64,000 nt of DNA, taken from NCBI GenBank assembly GCA_965276955.1, contig CBDIBP010000043.1, positions 86,838 to 150,837 of the forward strand. The letters are read 5' to 3'. This document shows, piece by piece, positions 17,250 through 25,166 of the stretch. The notes under the pieces were generated by a model that had not been told where the DNA came from, made no database searches, and was given only the letters and a program-made list of their open reading frames with translations. The stretch comes from JABDEZ01 sp965276955. Lineage in GTDB: Bacteria; Bacteroidota; Bacteroidia; Chitinophagales; Chitinophagaceae. Positions within the stretch are counted from its first letter, which is position 1, and each line of letters begins with the position of its first letter. The translations under genes were made by a program, and so were the position numbers.

Positions 17250-17993
17250 ATGAAGAAAATAGTTTTTGCACTTTTAACAGTGATAGGTTTCACGACCGCT
17301 AATGCACAAGACCACAGCATCTTACTCTATGGTAATGTAGGTGTTACCTCCGTTAAAGATAGCACCAAAGGCAACGCCATGAGCTGGCATGCTAACCCGG
17401 GTGTAGGGTATCAGATAAACAAACACATCACAGTAGGTGTTGAGCTGGGCTGGGCACAAACTTCTTACAAGCCAAACGGTGGCGATCGTGCAACTACTAA
17501 TAATTACAACGCTGGTGTTTTTGTACGTGGTTACCATTACATGGGCAATTCACACTTTTATTGCTTTAGCCACTTGGGCTTAGGCTACCAGGGTCAGTAT
17601 TCTACGGAAGGCTCGCATCCTGCTACCGATAAGTTCTCTGGCATGTATGTATCATTGACGCCAAACATTGGCTATATGTTCGGCCATGGCTTCTCTGCAT
17701 ATGCATCTTATGGCAGCATTGGTTACAACACACTGAAACCAGCAGACGCTACATTTAATAATCCTAACAAGAACCCAACCAATACTTTTGTATTCTCTTT
17801 TGGTAACGATTTTCAATTTGGAGTATCTAAGAACTTTAGTTGTCATGGAGCACATATGCACCACCACCACGATGCTAATTCTGAAATGCATTCAGGCGTA
17901 GATTCTAAAGATGACGCTGATGATGATGGCGACAAACCAATGAAAAAGAAAAAACACCACAAAAAAGATAACGACAAAGACGGTGATGAATAG
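17250..17993 (+). CDS. outer-membrane beta-barrel protein with His/Lys/Asp-rich tail (first of pair)
   Basis: A 247-residue secreted protein starting at ATG 17250, which places the signal peptide MKKIVFALLTVIGFTTANAQ at the N-terminus. An in-frame upstream start at 17226 would spoil it. The body alternates aromatic and small residues in short strands with conserved openings (GVGYQINKHITVGVELGW), as in OmpA/OprF-like eight-strand barrels. After the last strand (FQFGVSKNFSCHG) comes a tail of about 45 residues: an HMHHHHD cluster, an aspartate run, and alternating Lys/His ending KDGDE. It is paralogous to the gene at 18178. Metal binding by the tail is inference. Confidence 0.82.
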   Translation: MKKIVFALLTVIGFTTANAQDHSILLYGNVGVTSVKDSTKGNAMSWHANPGVGYQINKHITVGVELGWAQTSYKPNGGDRATTNNYNAGVFVRGYHYMGNSHFYCFSHLGLGYQGQYSTEGSHPATDKFSGMYVSLTPNIGYMFGHGFSAYASYGSIGYNTLKPADATFNNPNKNPTNTFVFSFGNDFQFGVSKNFSCHGAHMHHHHDANSEMHSGVDSKDDADDDGDKPMKKKKHHKKDNDKDGDE

Positions 17994-18005
17994 TCACTTG
18001 GCAAA

Positions 18006-18057
18006 ATAAAATAGAAAGAGGCTGTCTCAATATTGAGATAGCCTCTTTCTATTTTAT
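18006..18057 (+). terminator. rho-independent terminator
   Basis: A long near-perfect hairpin, AAATAGAAAGAGGCTGTCTCAA with its complement (one mismatch), ends in a T-rich tract after the first barrel gene. Confidence 0.9.
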
Positions 18058-18111
18058 TGAATGTAGCTGGTCGTAATTTCTTTAAAGCGTACCCAAGTTT
18101 ATCTGTAGCAA

Positions 18112-18138
18112 CTCCTTCTATGCAAGGAGGATTTTTTT
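18112..18138 (+). terminator. weak terminator-like hairpin in leader of second barrel gene
   Basis: CTCCTT pairs with AAGGAG across a six-base loop and is followed by GATTTTTTT. It lies 40 bases before the second barrel gene start. It could be a residual terminator or a leader attenuator; the stem is short. Confidence 0.35.
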
Positions 18139-18177
18139 CGCATCATTTATTTATCTTGTTCTCAATATCATTTATCT

Positions 18178-18993
18178 ATGAAGAAGTTTTTACTGCTGGC
18201 CCTGGGCATTACAGCCGCTACTACTACATTCGCACAGCCAGGTACTTGGCTGGTATATGGCAACGGTAGCTTTTCGCAAAACAATAATAGCAACAACAAT
18301 ATTAGCGCTCAAGGCAACAATACCAACTGGAGCGTGGCGCCAGGTATTGGTTACCAGTTCAATAAGCACCTCACTGCAGGCATACAGGGCAGTTACACTC
18401 ATACTGAGAATGGGCAGTATCTGCTATACGATCCTATAAGTTCGTCCATGCCTTACTATTATAGCGGTGGTATCTCTATCGATTGGTCAGCAGGGGCTTT
18501 TTTCCGCTACACCCAAAAGGTGGGGAAGGTATTCTTCCTGTACGGGCAGGCAAATATGTCCTATATATCCAGCGAGCTCTACAATGCCCCTTATTATTAT
18601 TTTCTACCTAATGGTACTACAGTTTCCGAAAGCCGGCCAAAGGCCACCGGTTTCCAGGCGCAGTTGTTCCCTGCTGTGGGCGCCAGGGTATATAAAGGGC
18701 TTGCCCTCAATTTTAGCATTGGCGGCATCAACTACGCTACACAAAGCCAGAATGTAGATGCAGTAGGTACCAACAGGTCCAGCAACATAGCGGTCACCTT
18801 TGGCCAGCAGGTCAATTTTGGTATATCAGACAACTTCAATTGCCATATGATGCACCACCGCAAGCACCACCACCATGCAGAGGCAGGTGCAGAAATGCGC
18901 AGAACAGATATGCCTGTGGAAGACGACGATGCACCTGCACCGGTTGCCCCAAAGCATAAAAGACACCATAAAGAAAAAGAAGAGAACGAATAA
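18178..18993 (+). CDS. outer-membrane beta-barrel protein with His-rich tail (second of pair)
   Basis: A 271-residue paralogue of the 17250 gene. The signal peptide is MKKFLLLALGITAATTTFAQ, and the same barrel segment recurs (APGIGYQFNKHLTAGIQGSY). The final strand NFGISDNFNCH is followed directly by MMHHRKHHHHAEAG, an acidic patch, and a Lys/His/Glu tail ending KEKEENE. The shared layout (barrel, Asn-Phe-x-Cys-His, His cluster, charged tail) shows that the tail is a conserved module rather than random low complexity. Function unknown; a role in divalent metal or heme binding at the periplasmic face is a guess. Confidence 0.82.
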   Translation: MKKFLLLALGITAATTTFAQPGTWLVYGNGSFSQNNNSNNNISAQGNNTNWSVAPGIGYQFNKHLTAGIQGSYTHTENGQYLLYDPISSSMPYYYSGGISIDWSAGAFFRYTQKVGKVFFLYGQANMSYISSELYNAPYYYFLPNGTTVSESRPKATGFQAQLFPAVGARVYKGLALNFSIGGINYATQSQNVDAVGTNRSSNIAVTFGQQVNFGISDNFNCHMMHHRKHHHHAEAGAEMRRTDMPVEDDDAPAPVAPKHKRHHKEKEENE

Positions 18994-19009
18994 GCTGATA
19001 CTAAGAACA

Positions 19010-19047
19010 AAAAAGCGTCGCACCATTTGGTGCGACGCTTTTCTTTT
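19010..19047. terminator. bidirectional terminator between convergent genes
   Basis: AAAAGCGTCGCACC pairs with GGTGCGACGCTTTT around an ATTT loop, with A and T tracts on either side, so it can serve both the second barrel gene and the T9SS gene. Confidence 0.92.
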
Positions 19048-19059
19048 GCACAGCAGTGC

Positions 19060-20079
19060 TTACATCTTTATGAACTTCTGCATACATTTCGTTGATCCAT
19101 TCTGCACCTCTGCTAAGTACATACCCTGCGCAAGCGCACTGATATCAATGGTATTTTTACCATTTTTAAGGTCGCCGCGTACAGTAGTTGTGGTGCCATT
19201 TATAGCCACTATATTGTAGGTATAAGTTGTATTAATACTTGGTACAGTAATGGTTAGCTCGTCGTGGCAAAAGGTAGGGTACACCTTCACTGCGGCTTCG
19301 TTCTTTACGTCAGGCGTTGCCAGTTTATTAGGTGTGAACCTGTACACGGTGCTATCGGCGGGCCAGGAGTGCAAGGGGACAACAATATGCGCCAGCGAAT
19401 TGTTTACTATGGCATTTTGTTCAGGCAGTGGGTTCGTGGGCAGGCCAGCCAGCACATATATTGGTCCGTTCTCTTTAGGGTTTTGCGTCACATCCTGTAG
19501 GTAATAGACCAGTGGGCCACCACCATACGCAAAGTAAAGTTGAGTGTTTCTAACACGCGAAGGCCCATAATGGAGTTCCACTACATTACTCCCTTCATAC
19601 AGCCATATTTGTAGGCATACAGAATCGGTAAGCGTGTGCAGGTTATTATATTCCCTAACGAAGCCTGCATTGTAAGCTTCAAATTTCAATATACGCTGTC
19701 CTGCCACACCATCAACCTCTGAGCGTACCGGCGACAAAGAACGGCCGCTGTCCGCACCCCGGTCCATAATATTGGTCTCTGTAGCATTGAACCCCGAAAA
19801 CAAGTTCTGCCCAAGGTCGCTGGTAAAGGTATTGGCTCCGCTAAAGAAGGCGAATGAGCAGTCTATAGTATCAAGTTTGAAATTAAAACCCGGACTGACC
19901 ACATAATTCGCAGTGTCTCCCCTCCAAACATGGTTTTGGTTCAGGCTAAAACCATTGGTCAATGGCACATATGCCTGAGTGGAGGTAGATAGGGTGTATG
20001 CGAACTGGAATTGGGCATTGGCATTGCAGTGTAGTAACAGGGCAGCAATAACAGAAAAGGCGCAAATTGTTTTTTTCAT
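19060..20079 (-). CDS. secreted protein with type IX secretion C-terminal sorting domain
   Basis: A 339-residue protein with a signal peptide (MKKTICAFSVIAALLLHCNA). The last 80 residues form a T9SS type A sorting domain: KVYPTFCHDELTITVP, YNIVAINGTTT, GKNTIDISALAQGMYLAEV and a basic C-terminus. The middle part is an extracellular beta-rich region of unknown function with no catalytic motif that I recognise. It would be delivered to the cell surface by the gliding/PorSS machinery. Standing alone, it is separated from the barrel genes by a bidirectional terminator. Confidence 0.85.
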   Translation of the reverse strand: MKKTICAFSVIAALLLHCNANAQFQFAYTLSTSTQAYVPLTNGFSLNQNHVWRGDTANYVVSPGFNFKLDTIDCSFAFFSGANTFTSDLGQNLFSGFNATETNIMDRGADSGRSLSPVRSEVDGVAGQRILKFEAYNAGFVREYNNLHTLTDSVCLQIWLYEGSNVVELHYGPSRVRNTQLYFAYGGGPLVYYLQDVTQNPKENGPIYVLAGLPTNPLPEQNAIVNNSLAHIVVPLHSWPADSTVYRFTPNKLATPDVKNEAAVKVYPTFCHDELTITVPSINTTYTYNIVAINGTTTTVRGDLKNGKNTIDISALAQGMYLAEVQNGSTKCMQKFIKM

Positions 20080-20234
20080 AAAGGGAGGTTATAGTATCTA
20101 AGACGTAAGATATCATGAAAACCTTTGTATGGAGAATGCTTGTTTACAAAAGCTATTGGCAGATTCCTTTCCCCACGACTACGCAGGCGAGAAAAATGAC
20201 TCTATCAAGGAAGAGAATTAATTAATTTCACACC

Positions 20235-20438
20235 ATGTATTCAATTTTACGTTTGCTGAGCCTTTTAGCATTGCTATCGATCATAGCGGGTTTGGTAGTG
20301 CAACAAATGCACTGGGGCGATAATACCCTATTGCTGGTCACAGGCATTATATGCGCCAGTATCGGTTTTAGCGGCCGCAAGTACCTGGATTATAAAAAGA
20401 GAAAAGAAACTAATTCTGGCAAGCAACCCAAGGAATAG
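20235..20438 (+). CDS. small two-helix membrane protein, 67 aa
   Basis: Two hydrophobic segments (residues about 4-24 and 32-47) flank a short loop containing QQMHWGD, and a strongly basic tail follows (RKYLDYKKRKETN). Small GldL-like membrane pieces of this type occur widely in Bacteroidota, but I cannot assign a family. A repeat-rich region follows immediately. Function unknown. Confidence 0.55.
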   Translation: MYSILRLLSLLALLSIIAGLVVQQMHWGDNTLLLVTGIICASIGFSGRKYLDYKKRKETNSGKQPKE

Positions 20439-20560
20439 AAGTAGCGAGGATGCCCCCTCTCGTCCTCGTTTATAACGAGGATGCCCCGGCACGGCGTTTG
20501 CAACGCCGATACCAGTACAGAGTTAAACGTGGCTCATCGTCCTCGTGAAAAACATCCCAC
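20439..20560. repeat. REP-like palindromic repeat region
   Basis: Contains GAGGATGCCCC twice (about 20447 and 20477), an inverted repeat CCTCGTTTATAACGAGG, a second inverted repeat GGCGTTTGCAACGCC, and a further TCGTCCTCG. This is the style of the palindromic ends associated with REP-associated tyrosine transposases in Bacteroidota; that link is from memory. No transposase ORF is present here. Confidence 0.45.
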
Positions 20561-20909
20561 CCCGTGGAACTGTGCATATCTTCTTTTGGGAACCGACCCT
20601 TATCCACCATATCTTGCACTTGGCCAGCACCTGGGTCCAGAGCCAGTTAGTTTCATCTGTGGGTAACGGCTACGAACCAGGCATTTATTTTTCACCGGGC
20701 AATCGGTAATTTGCCCCTAAAATCCTTTACCGCATTCACTTTTAGCCAAAAATAAAAATGACCGGTACCGGAAATTCCCGGAAATTCCGGAAATTTTACG
20801 CACTACGTTTTCATCATTATCAAATTGTCGTATTACCGCATTCCATCACATTTCTTACGCCTTAAAAAAATAGTAACTTTGCAGCGCAGTATAAATAATA
20901 GAACAGCGC
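20561..20909. other. non-coding stretch before icmF
   Basis: About 350 bases without a credible gene. It contains three tandem GGAAATT units near 20770-20795 and, at its end, the probable icmF promoter. An ORF reading across 20481-20666 overlaps the repeat and shows no protein-like pattern. Confidence 0.5.
20874..20881 (+). promoter_or_regulatory. candidate -7 box of icmF promoter (TAACTTTG)
   Basis: TAACTTTG matches the Bacteroidota TAnnTTTG consensus and lies 28 bases upstream of the icmF ATG, the same distance as at clpX. Confidence 0.5.
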
Positions 20910-23900
20910 ATGTATTCTCCCCAAAATAAAGTACGTATTGTAACAGCGGCCTCCTTGTTCGATGGCCACGATGCCTCTATCAACATCATGCGCCGCGTCA
21001 TGCAGAGCAGCGGTGTAGAGGTCATTCACCTGGGCCATGATCGCAGTGTGCAGGAAGTGGTAGATTGTGCCATTCAGGAAGATGCCAACGCCATAGCCAT
21101 CACCAGCTACCAGGGCGGCCATGTAGAGTACTTCAAGTACATGCACGACCTGCTGAAGGAGAACGGTTGCGGACATATAAAGATATTTGGCGGCGGCGGC
21201 GGTGTGATATTGCCTACCGAGATAGCCGAGCTGCACGAGTACGGCATCACCCGTATATATAGTCCCGATGATGGCCGCAGCATGGGTCTGCAGGGCATGA
21301 TAGACGACCTGATAGAAAAGAGCGACTACCCCACAGGCAACCGCCTGAATGGTGAGCCCGGCCACCTCGCAGAGCGCGATGCCAAGAGTATAGCCCGCCT
21401 CATAAGCGCGGCAGAGAACTACCATGATCTGCCAGAGACCCTGGCCGCCCTCAGCAAGGTAGCCGCACAGGCAAAGGAAAGCCACACCCCTGTACTGGGT
21501 ATAACCGGCACGGGTGGTGCAGGTAAGAGCAGCCTGGTAGATGAGCTGGTGCGCCGCTTCCTGGTCGACTTTAAAGACAAGCATATAGGCATCATAAGTG
21601 TAGACCCCACTAAGAAAAAAACTGGTGGCGCCCTACTGGGCGATCGTATCCGCATGAATGCCATACGCAATCCGCGGGTATACATGCGCAGCATGGCCAC
21701 CCGCCAGAGCAACCTGGCAGTGAGCAAGTTCATACACGATGCAGTGAATATTTTAATGGCTGCCAAGTACGATCTCATCATCCTCGAAACATCGGGCATA
21801 GGGCAGAGCGATACGCAGATAACCGACTACTGCGACATGAGCATGTATGTGATGACGCCCGAATATGGCGCCGCCACACAGCTGGAGAAGATCGATATGC
21901 TGGACTTTGCAGATATTGTGGTCATCAATAAGTTCGATAAGCGCGGTGCCCTCGATGCCCTGCGCGATGTGAAGAAACAATACCAGCGCAACCACAAGCT
22001 CTTTGATAAAGACCCGGATACCATGCCGGTATATGGCAGTATAGCCAGCCAGTTCAACGATCCCGGTACCAACAACCTGTACAAGAGTATGATGGATATA
22101 CTGGAAAAGAAGACCCATGCCGGACTGGGATCGCACTTCGTTATCAGTAACGAGATGAGCGAGAAGGTGTACATCATACCGCCTGCCCGCGTCCGCTACC
22201 TCAGCGAGATAACCGAGAACAACCGCAAGTATGACAAGTGGGCTGTAGACCAGGCCAAGGTAGCCCAAAGGTTGTTTGGCATACAAAGCACTATAGAGAC
22301 ATTGCAGAAAAGCGATGTAGAAGATAAAGACCGTTTGATAAAGACCCTTACCGAAGTATACGCCAAACACGAGCTGGACCTTGACCCCAAGAACAACCAT
22401 CTCTTAAAGAACTGGGAAGCCAAGAAAGCTCAGTACACCGGCGAATACTACACCTACAAGGTGCGCGATAAGGAGATAAAGATAAAGACACACACCGAGA
22501 GCCTGAGCCACCTGCAAATAAGCAAGGTATCTGTACCGCGTTTTGAAGCATGGGGCGAGATATTGAAGTGGGCGCTCACAGAGAATTTCCCCGGTGAGTT
22601 CCCGTATGCCGCGGGTATATACCCGTTCAAGCGTGAGGGGGAGGATCCTGCACGTATGTTCGCGGGAGAGGGTGGTCCTGAGCGTACCAACAAACGTTTC
22701 CACTACGTGAGTATGGGGTTACCCGCTAAGCGGCTGAGCACAGCATTCGACAGTGTGACCCTCTACGGACAAGACCCTGAACACCGCCCGGATATTTATG
22801 GTAAAATAGGTAACTCAGGCGTAAGCGTTTGCTGCCTCGATGATGCGAAAAAACTATACAGCGGCTTCAACCTCGCCGACCCAAAGACATCGGTATCTAT
22901 GACCATCAATGGCCCCGCGCCTACTATTACCGCCTTCTTCATGAATGCGGCCATAGACCAGCAGTGCGAGCTTTATATAAAGCACATGGGCTGGAAGAAG
23001 AAACAAACAAAAAGATAGACGCTATATACAAGGACAAAGGCATAGCTCGCCCCACTTACGATCCATCTGTATTTGGTGGTGGCAAGGTAGGCGAGTTGCC
23101 AGAGACCAACGATGGGCTTGGCCTCATGCTCCTCGGCGTCACCGGCGACCAGGTATTACCCGCCGATGTGTATGCCAAAATAAAAGCAGACACGTTAAAG
23201 GCCGTGCGCGGAACCGTACAGGCTGATATACTGAAGGAAGACCAGGCACAGAATACCTGCATTTTCAGCACAGAATTTTCGCTGCGGGTAATGGGCGATG
23301 TGCAGCAATATTTTATTAATGAAGGGGTACGTAATTTCTACTCTGTATCTATCAGTGGGTACCACATAGCAGAAGCCGGTGCTAACCCTATCAGCCAGTT
23401 GGCATTTACATTGTCTAATGGGTTTACGTTTGTAGAGTATTATCTCAGCCGGGGTATGCATATAGATGACTTTGCACCCAACCTGTCATTCTTTTTCAGC
23501 AATGGTGTAGATCCTGAGTACAGCGTGATAGGCCGCGTGGCCCGCCGCATATGGTCCAAGGCCATGAAGTTCATAAGTATGGTGGTAACGAACGCTCGCA
23601 GATGCTGAAGTACCACATACAGACATCAGGCCGCAGTCTGCATGCGCAGGAGATAGACTTTAACGATATCCGCACTACCCTGCAGGCGCTCTACGCCATA
23701 TACGACAACTGCAACAGCCTGCATACCAACGCCTACGATGAGGCCATAACCACACCTACCGAAGAAAGTGTGCGCCGGGCCATGGCCATACAGCTCATCA
23801 TCAATAAAGAACTGGGGCTTGCTAAGAATGAGAACCCTATACAGGGCGCATTCATTATAGAAGAGCTGACCGACCTGGTAGAAGCGGCCATCATGGCCGA

Positions 23901-24309
23901 GTTTGACCGGATAACAGAGCGCGGCGGCGTACTGGGCGCTATGGAAACCATGTACCAGCGCGGCAAGATACAGGAAGAAAGCCTGTACTACGAGACCTTG
24001 AAACACACCGGAGAGTTCCCTATAATAGGGGTGAACACATTCTTAAGTGCCAAAGGCTCACCAACTGTGATACCGCAAGAGGTGATACGCTCCACAACAG
24101 AAGAAAAAGAATTCCAGATAGCCACCGTACAAAACCTTTGGAAGCGCAGCGAAGGCAAAGGCCAGGAAATGCTGCACCAGCTGCAGCAAAAAGCCATCCA
24201 CAATAGCAACGTTTTTGAAGAGCTGATGGAAACAGTAAAATACTGCTCCTTGGGCCAGATCACCAAAGCGCTCTTTGAAGTAGGTGGCCAGTACAGAAGG
24301 AATATGTAA
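20910..24309 (+). pseudogene. icmF: IcmF-type fused acyl-CoA mutase, frame broken twice
   Basis: Encodes in order: a cobalamin-binding domain (DGHDASINIMRR, then FGGGGGVILPTEI), a MeaB-like G-protein chaperone (GITGTGGAGKSSLVDE from residue 197), and the large mutase TIM-barrel domain (FPYAAGIYPFKREGEDPARM, KYHIQTSGRSLHAQEIDFND). This is the layout of IcmF, which interconverts branched and linear acyl-CoAs with adenosylcobalamin. Two frame breaks interrupt the mutase part: one within 22983-22987 (one base short) and one within 23570-23574 (two bases extra). Sequence on both sides is fully conserved, so the breaks are recent or technical. As written, translation stops at 23018. Confidence 0.88.
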
Positions 24310-24311
24310 AA

Positions 24312-24350
24312 ACAAACAACCCCTATGTGTCACATGGCTCACAGGGGTTA
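24312..24350. terminator. weak hairpin between convergent icmF and TetR genes
   Basis: AACCCCTATGTG pairs imperfectly with CACAGGGGTT (one bulge). No strong T tract follows, so this is a modest terminator candidate. Confidence 0.4.
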
Positions 24351-24376
24351 ACTATAGTAAGAGGGTCTTTTGAATT

Positions 24377-25021
24377 TTAGTCACACAATACATGCCTGAA
24401 AATATCTTTCAGGTAGTTGGTCACATGGGCGGTGATGTGTTTTTGGAACTGTTGAGGGGTAGCGTTCTGCATATCGTGCTTGCTGCGGTAGTATTGCTCT
24501 GCTGCCATCAGGTGGTTGGTGGTGCCTACAAGGGTCATCATCAGCAATACTATATCTACATCCTTTTTAAATTCGCCCTTGTTCTGGCCTTGGTTCACCA
24601 GTGCTTCCATCAGTTCTGCTATCACTTCCCTGTTGTCCTCTATAAGGCGGCCGGTCACAGTGCCTGCCTTACCGCATTGTTCCCTTATCAGTATCTGCTG
24701 AAAGTATTGGCGTTCGGTCATGTCAGACACTGTAGTTTCTACAACAGTGTACATCTTATCCAGCGACGAAAGCGAGTAATCATCCAGCAGTTTTTCCAAT
24801 CTCAGCTTCATAAGGCCCAACCTTTTCAATATAATGGCTTCCATCAATTTTTCCTTCGATCCGAAGTAGTATGATATCATGGATACACTCATACCTACCT
24901 CGCGGGCTATATCTCTTACAGATGTACTGTCAAAACCCTTGGTAGCAAAAAAGCGCTCGGCTACGTTAAGTATAAGCGTTTCTTTCCTGGTGATCACCTG
25001 CATTTCTTCTATAGCCGTCAT
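24377..25021 (-). CDS. TetR/AcrR family transcriptional regulator
   Basis: A 214-residue repressor when started at ATG 25019-25021 (MTAIEEMQ); an upstream in-frame start at 25054 would place the operator-like repeat inside the gene. The N-terminal helix-turn-helix is clear: ILNVAERFFATKGFDSTSV, RDIAREVGMSVSMISYYFGS, KEKLMEAI. The C-terminal ligand-binding part is helical with a signature unlike named subfamilies. It is convergent with icmF, so control of acyl-CoA metabolism is possible but unproven. Two GAACAAACGTT repeats just upstream are its probable operator. Confidence 0.9.
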   Translation of the reverse strand: MTAIEEMQVITRKETLILNVAERFFATKGFDSTSVRDIAREVGMSVSMISYYFGSKEKLMEAIILKRLGLMKLRLEKLLDDYSLSSLDKMYTVVETTVSDMTERQYFQQILIREQCGKAGTVTGRLIEDNREVIAELMEALVNQGQNKGEFKKDVDIVLLMMTLVGTTNHLMAAEQYYRSKHDMQNATPQQFQKHITAHVTNYLKDIFRHVLCD

Positions 25022-25048
25022 ATGCAATTTATTTAAAGGTCGAAAGTA

Positions 25049-25077
25049 GAACAAACGTTCGATTTGAACAAACGTTT
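25049..25077. promoter_or_regulatory. candidate TetR operator, direct repeat GAACAAACGTT x2
   Basis: GAACAAACGTT occurs at 25049-25059 and 25066-25076, 17 bases apart. The first copy is itself palindromic at its arms (GAAC...GTTC). The site lies 28 bases upstream of the TetR start and covers AACGTTTG, a -7-like box on the minus strand, so binding would block its own transcription. Confidence 0.45.
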
Positions 25078-25166
25078 AATTAAATAACGTGATCGACAAA
25101 TTTTATATTGCATTGCAGCAATGATAAAAAGTTAAGATCAGTAGAGCGTAAATGTGAGTAATAGTA

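Noticed and set aside
20481..20666. 61-codon frame across the REP-like repeat
   Set aside because: Half of it is palindromic repeat sequence and the translation is not protein-like.
20862..21584. 240-codon minus-strand frame opposite icmF
   Set aside because: It mirrors the strongly conserved cobalamin-binding and G-protein region on the other strand and has no protein-like domain pattern.
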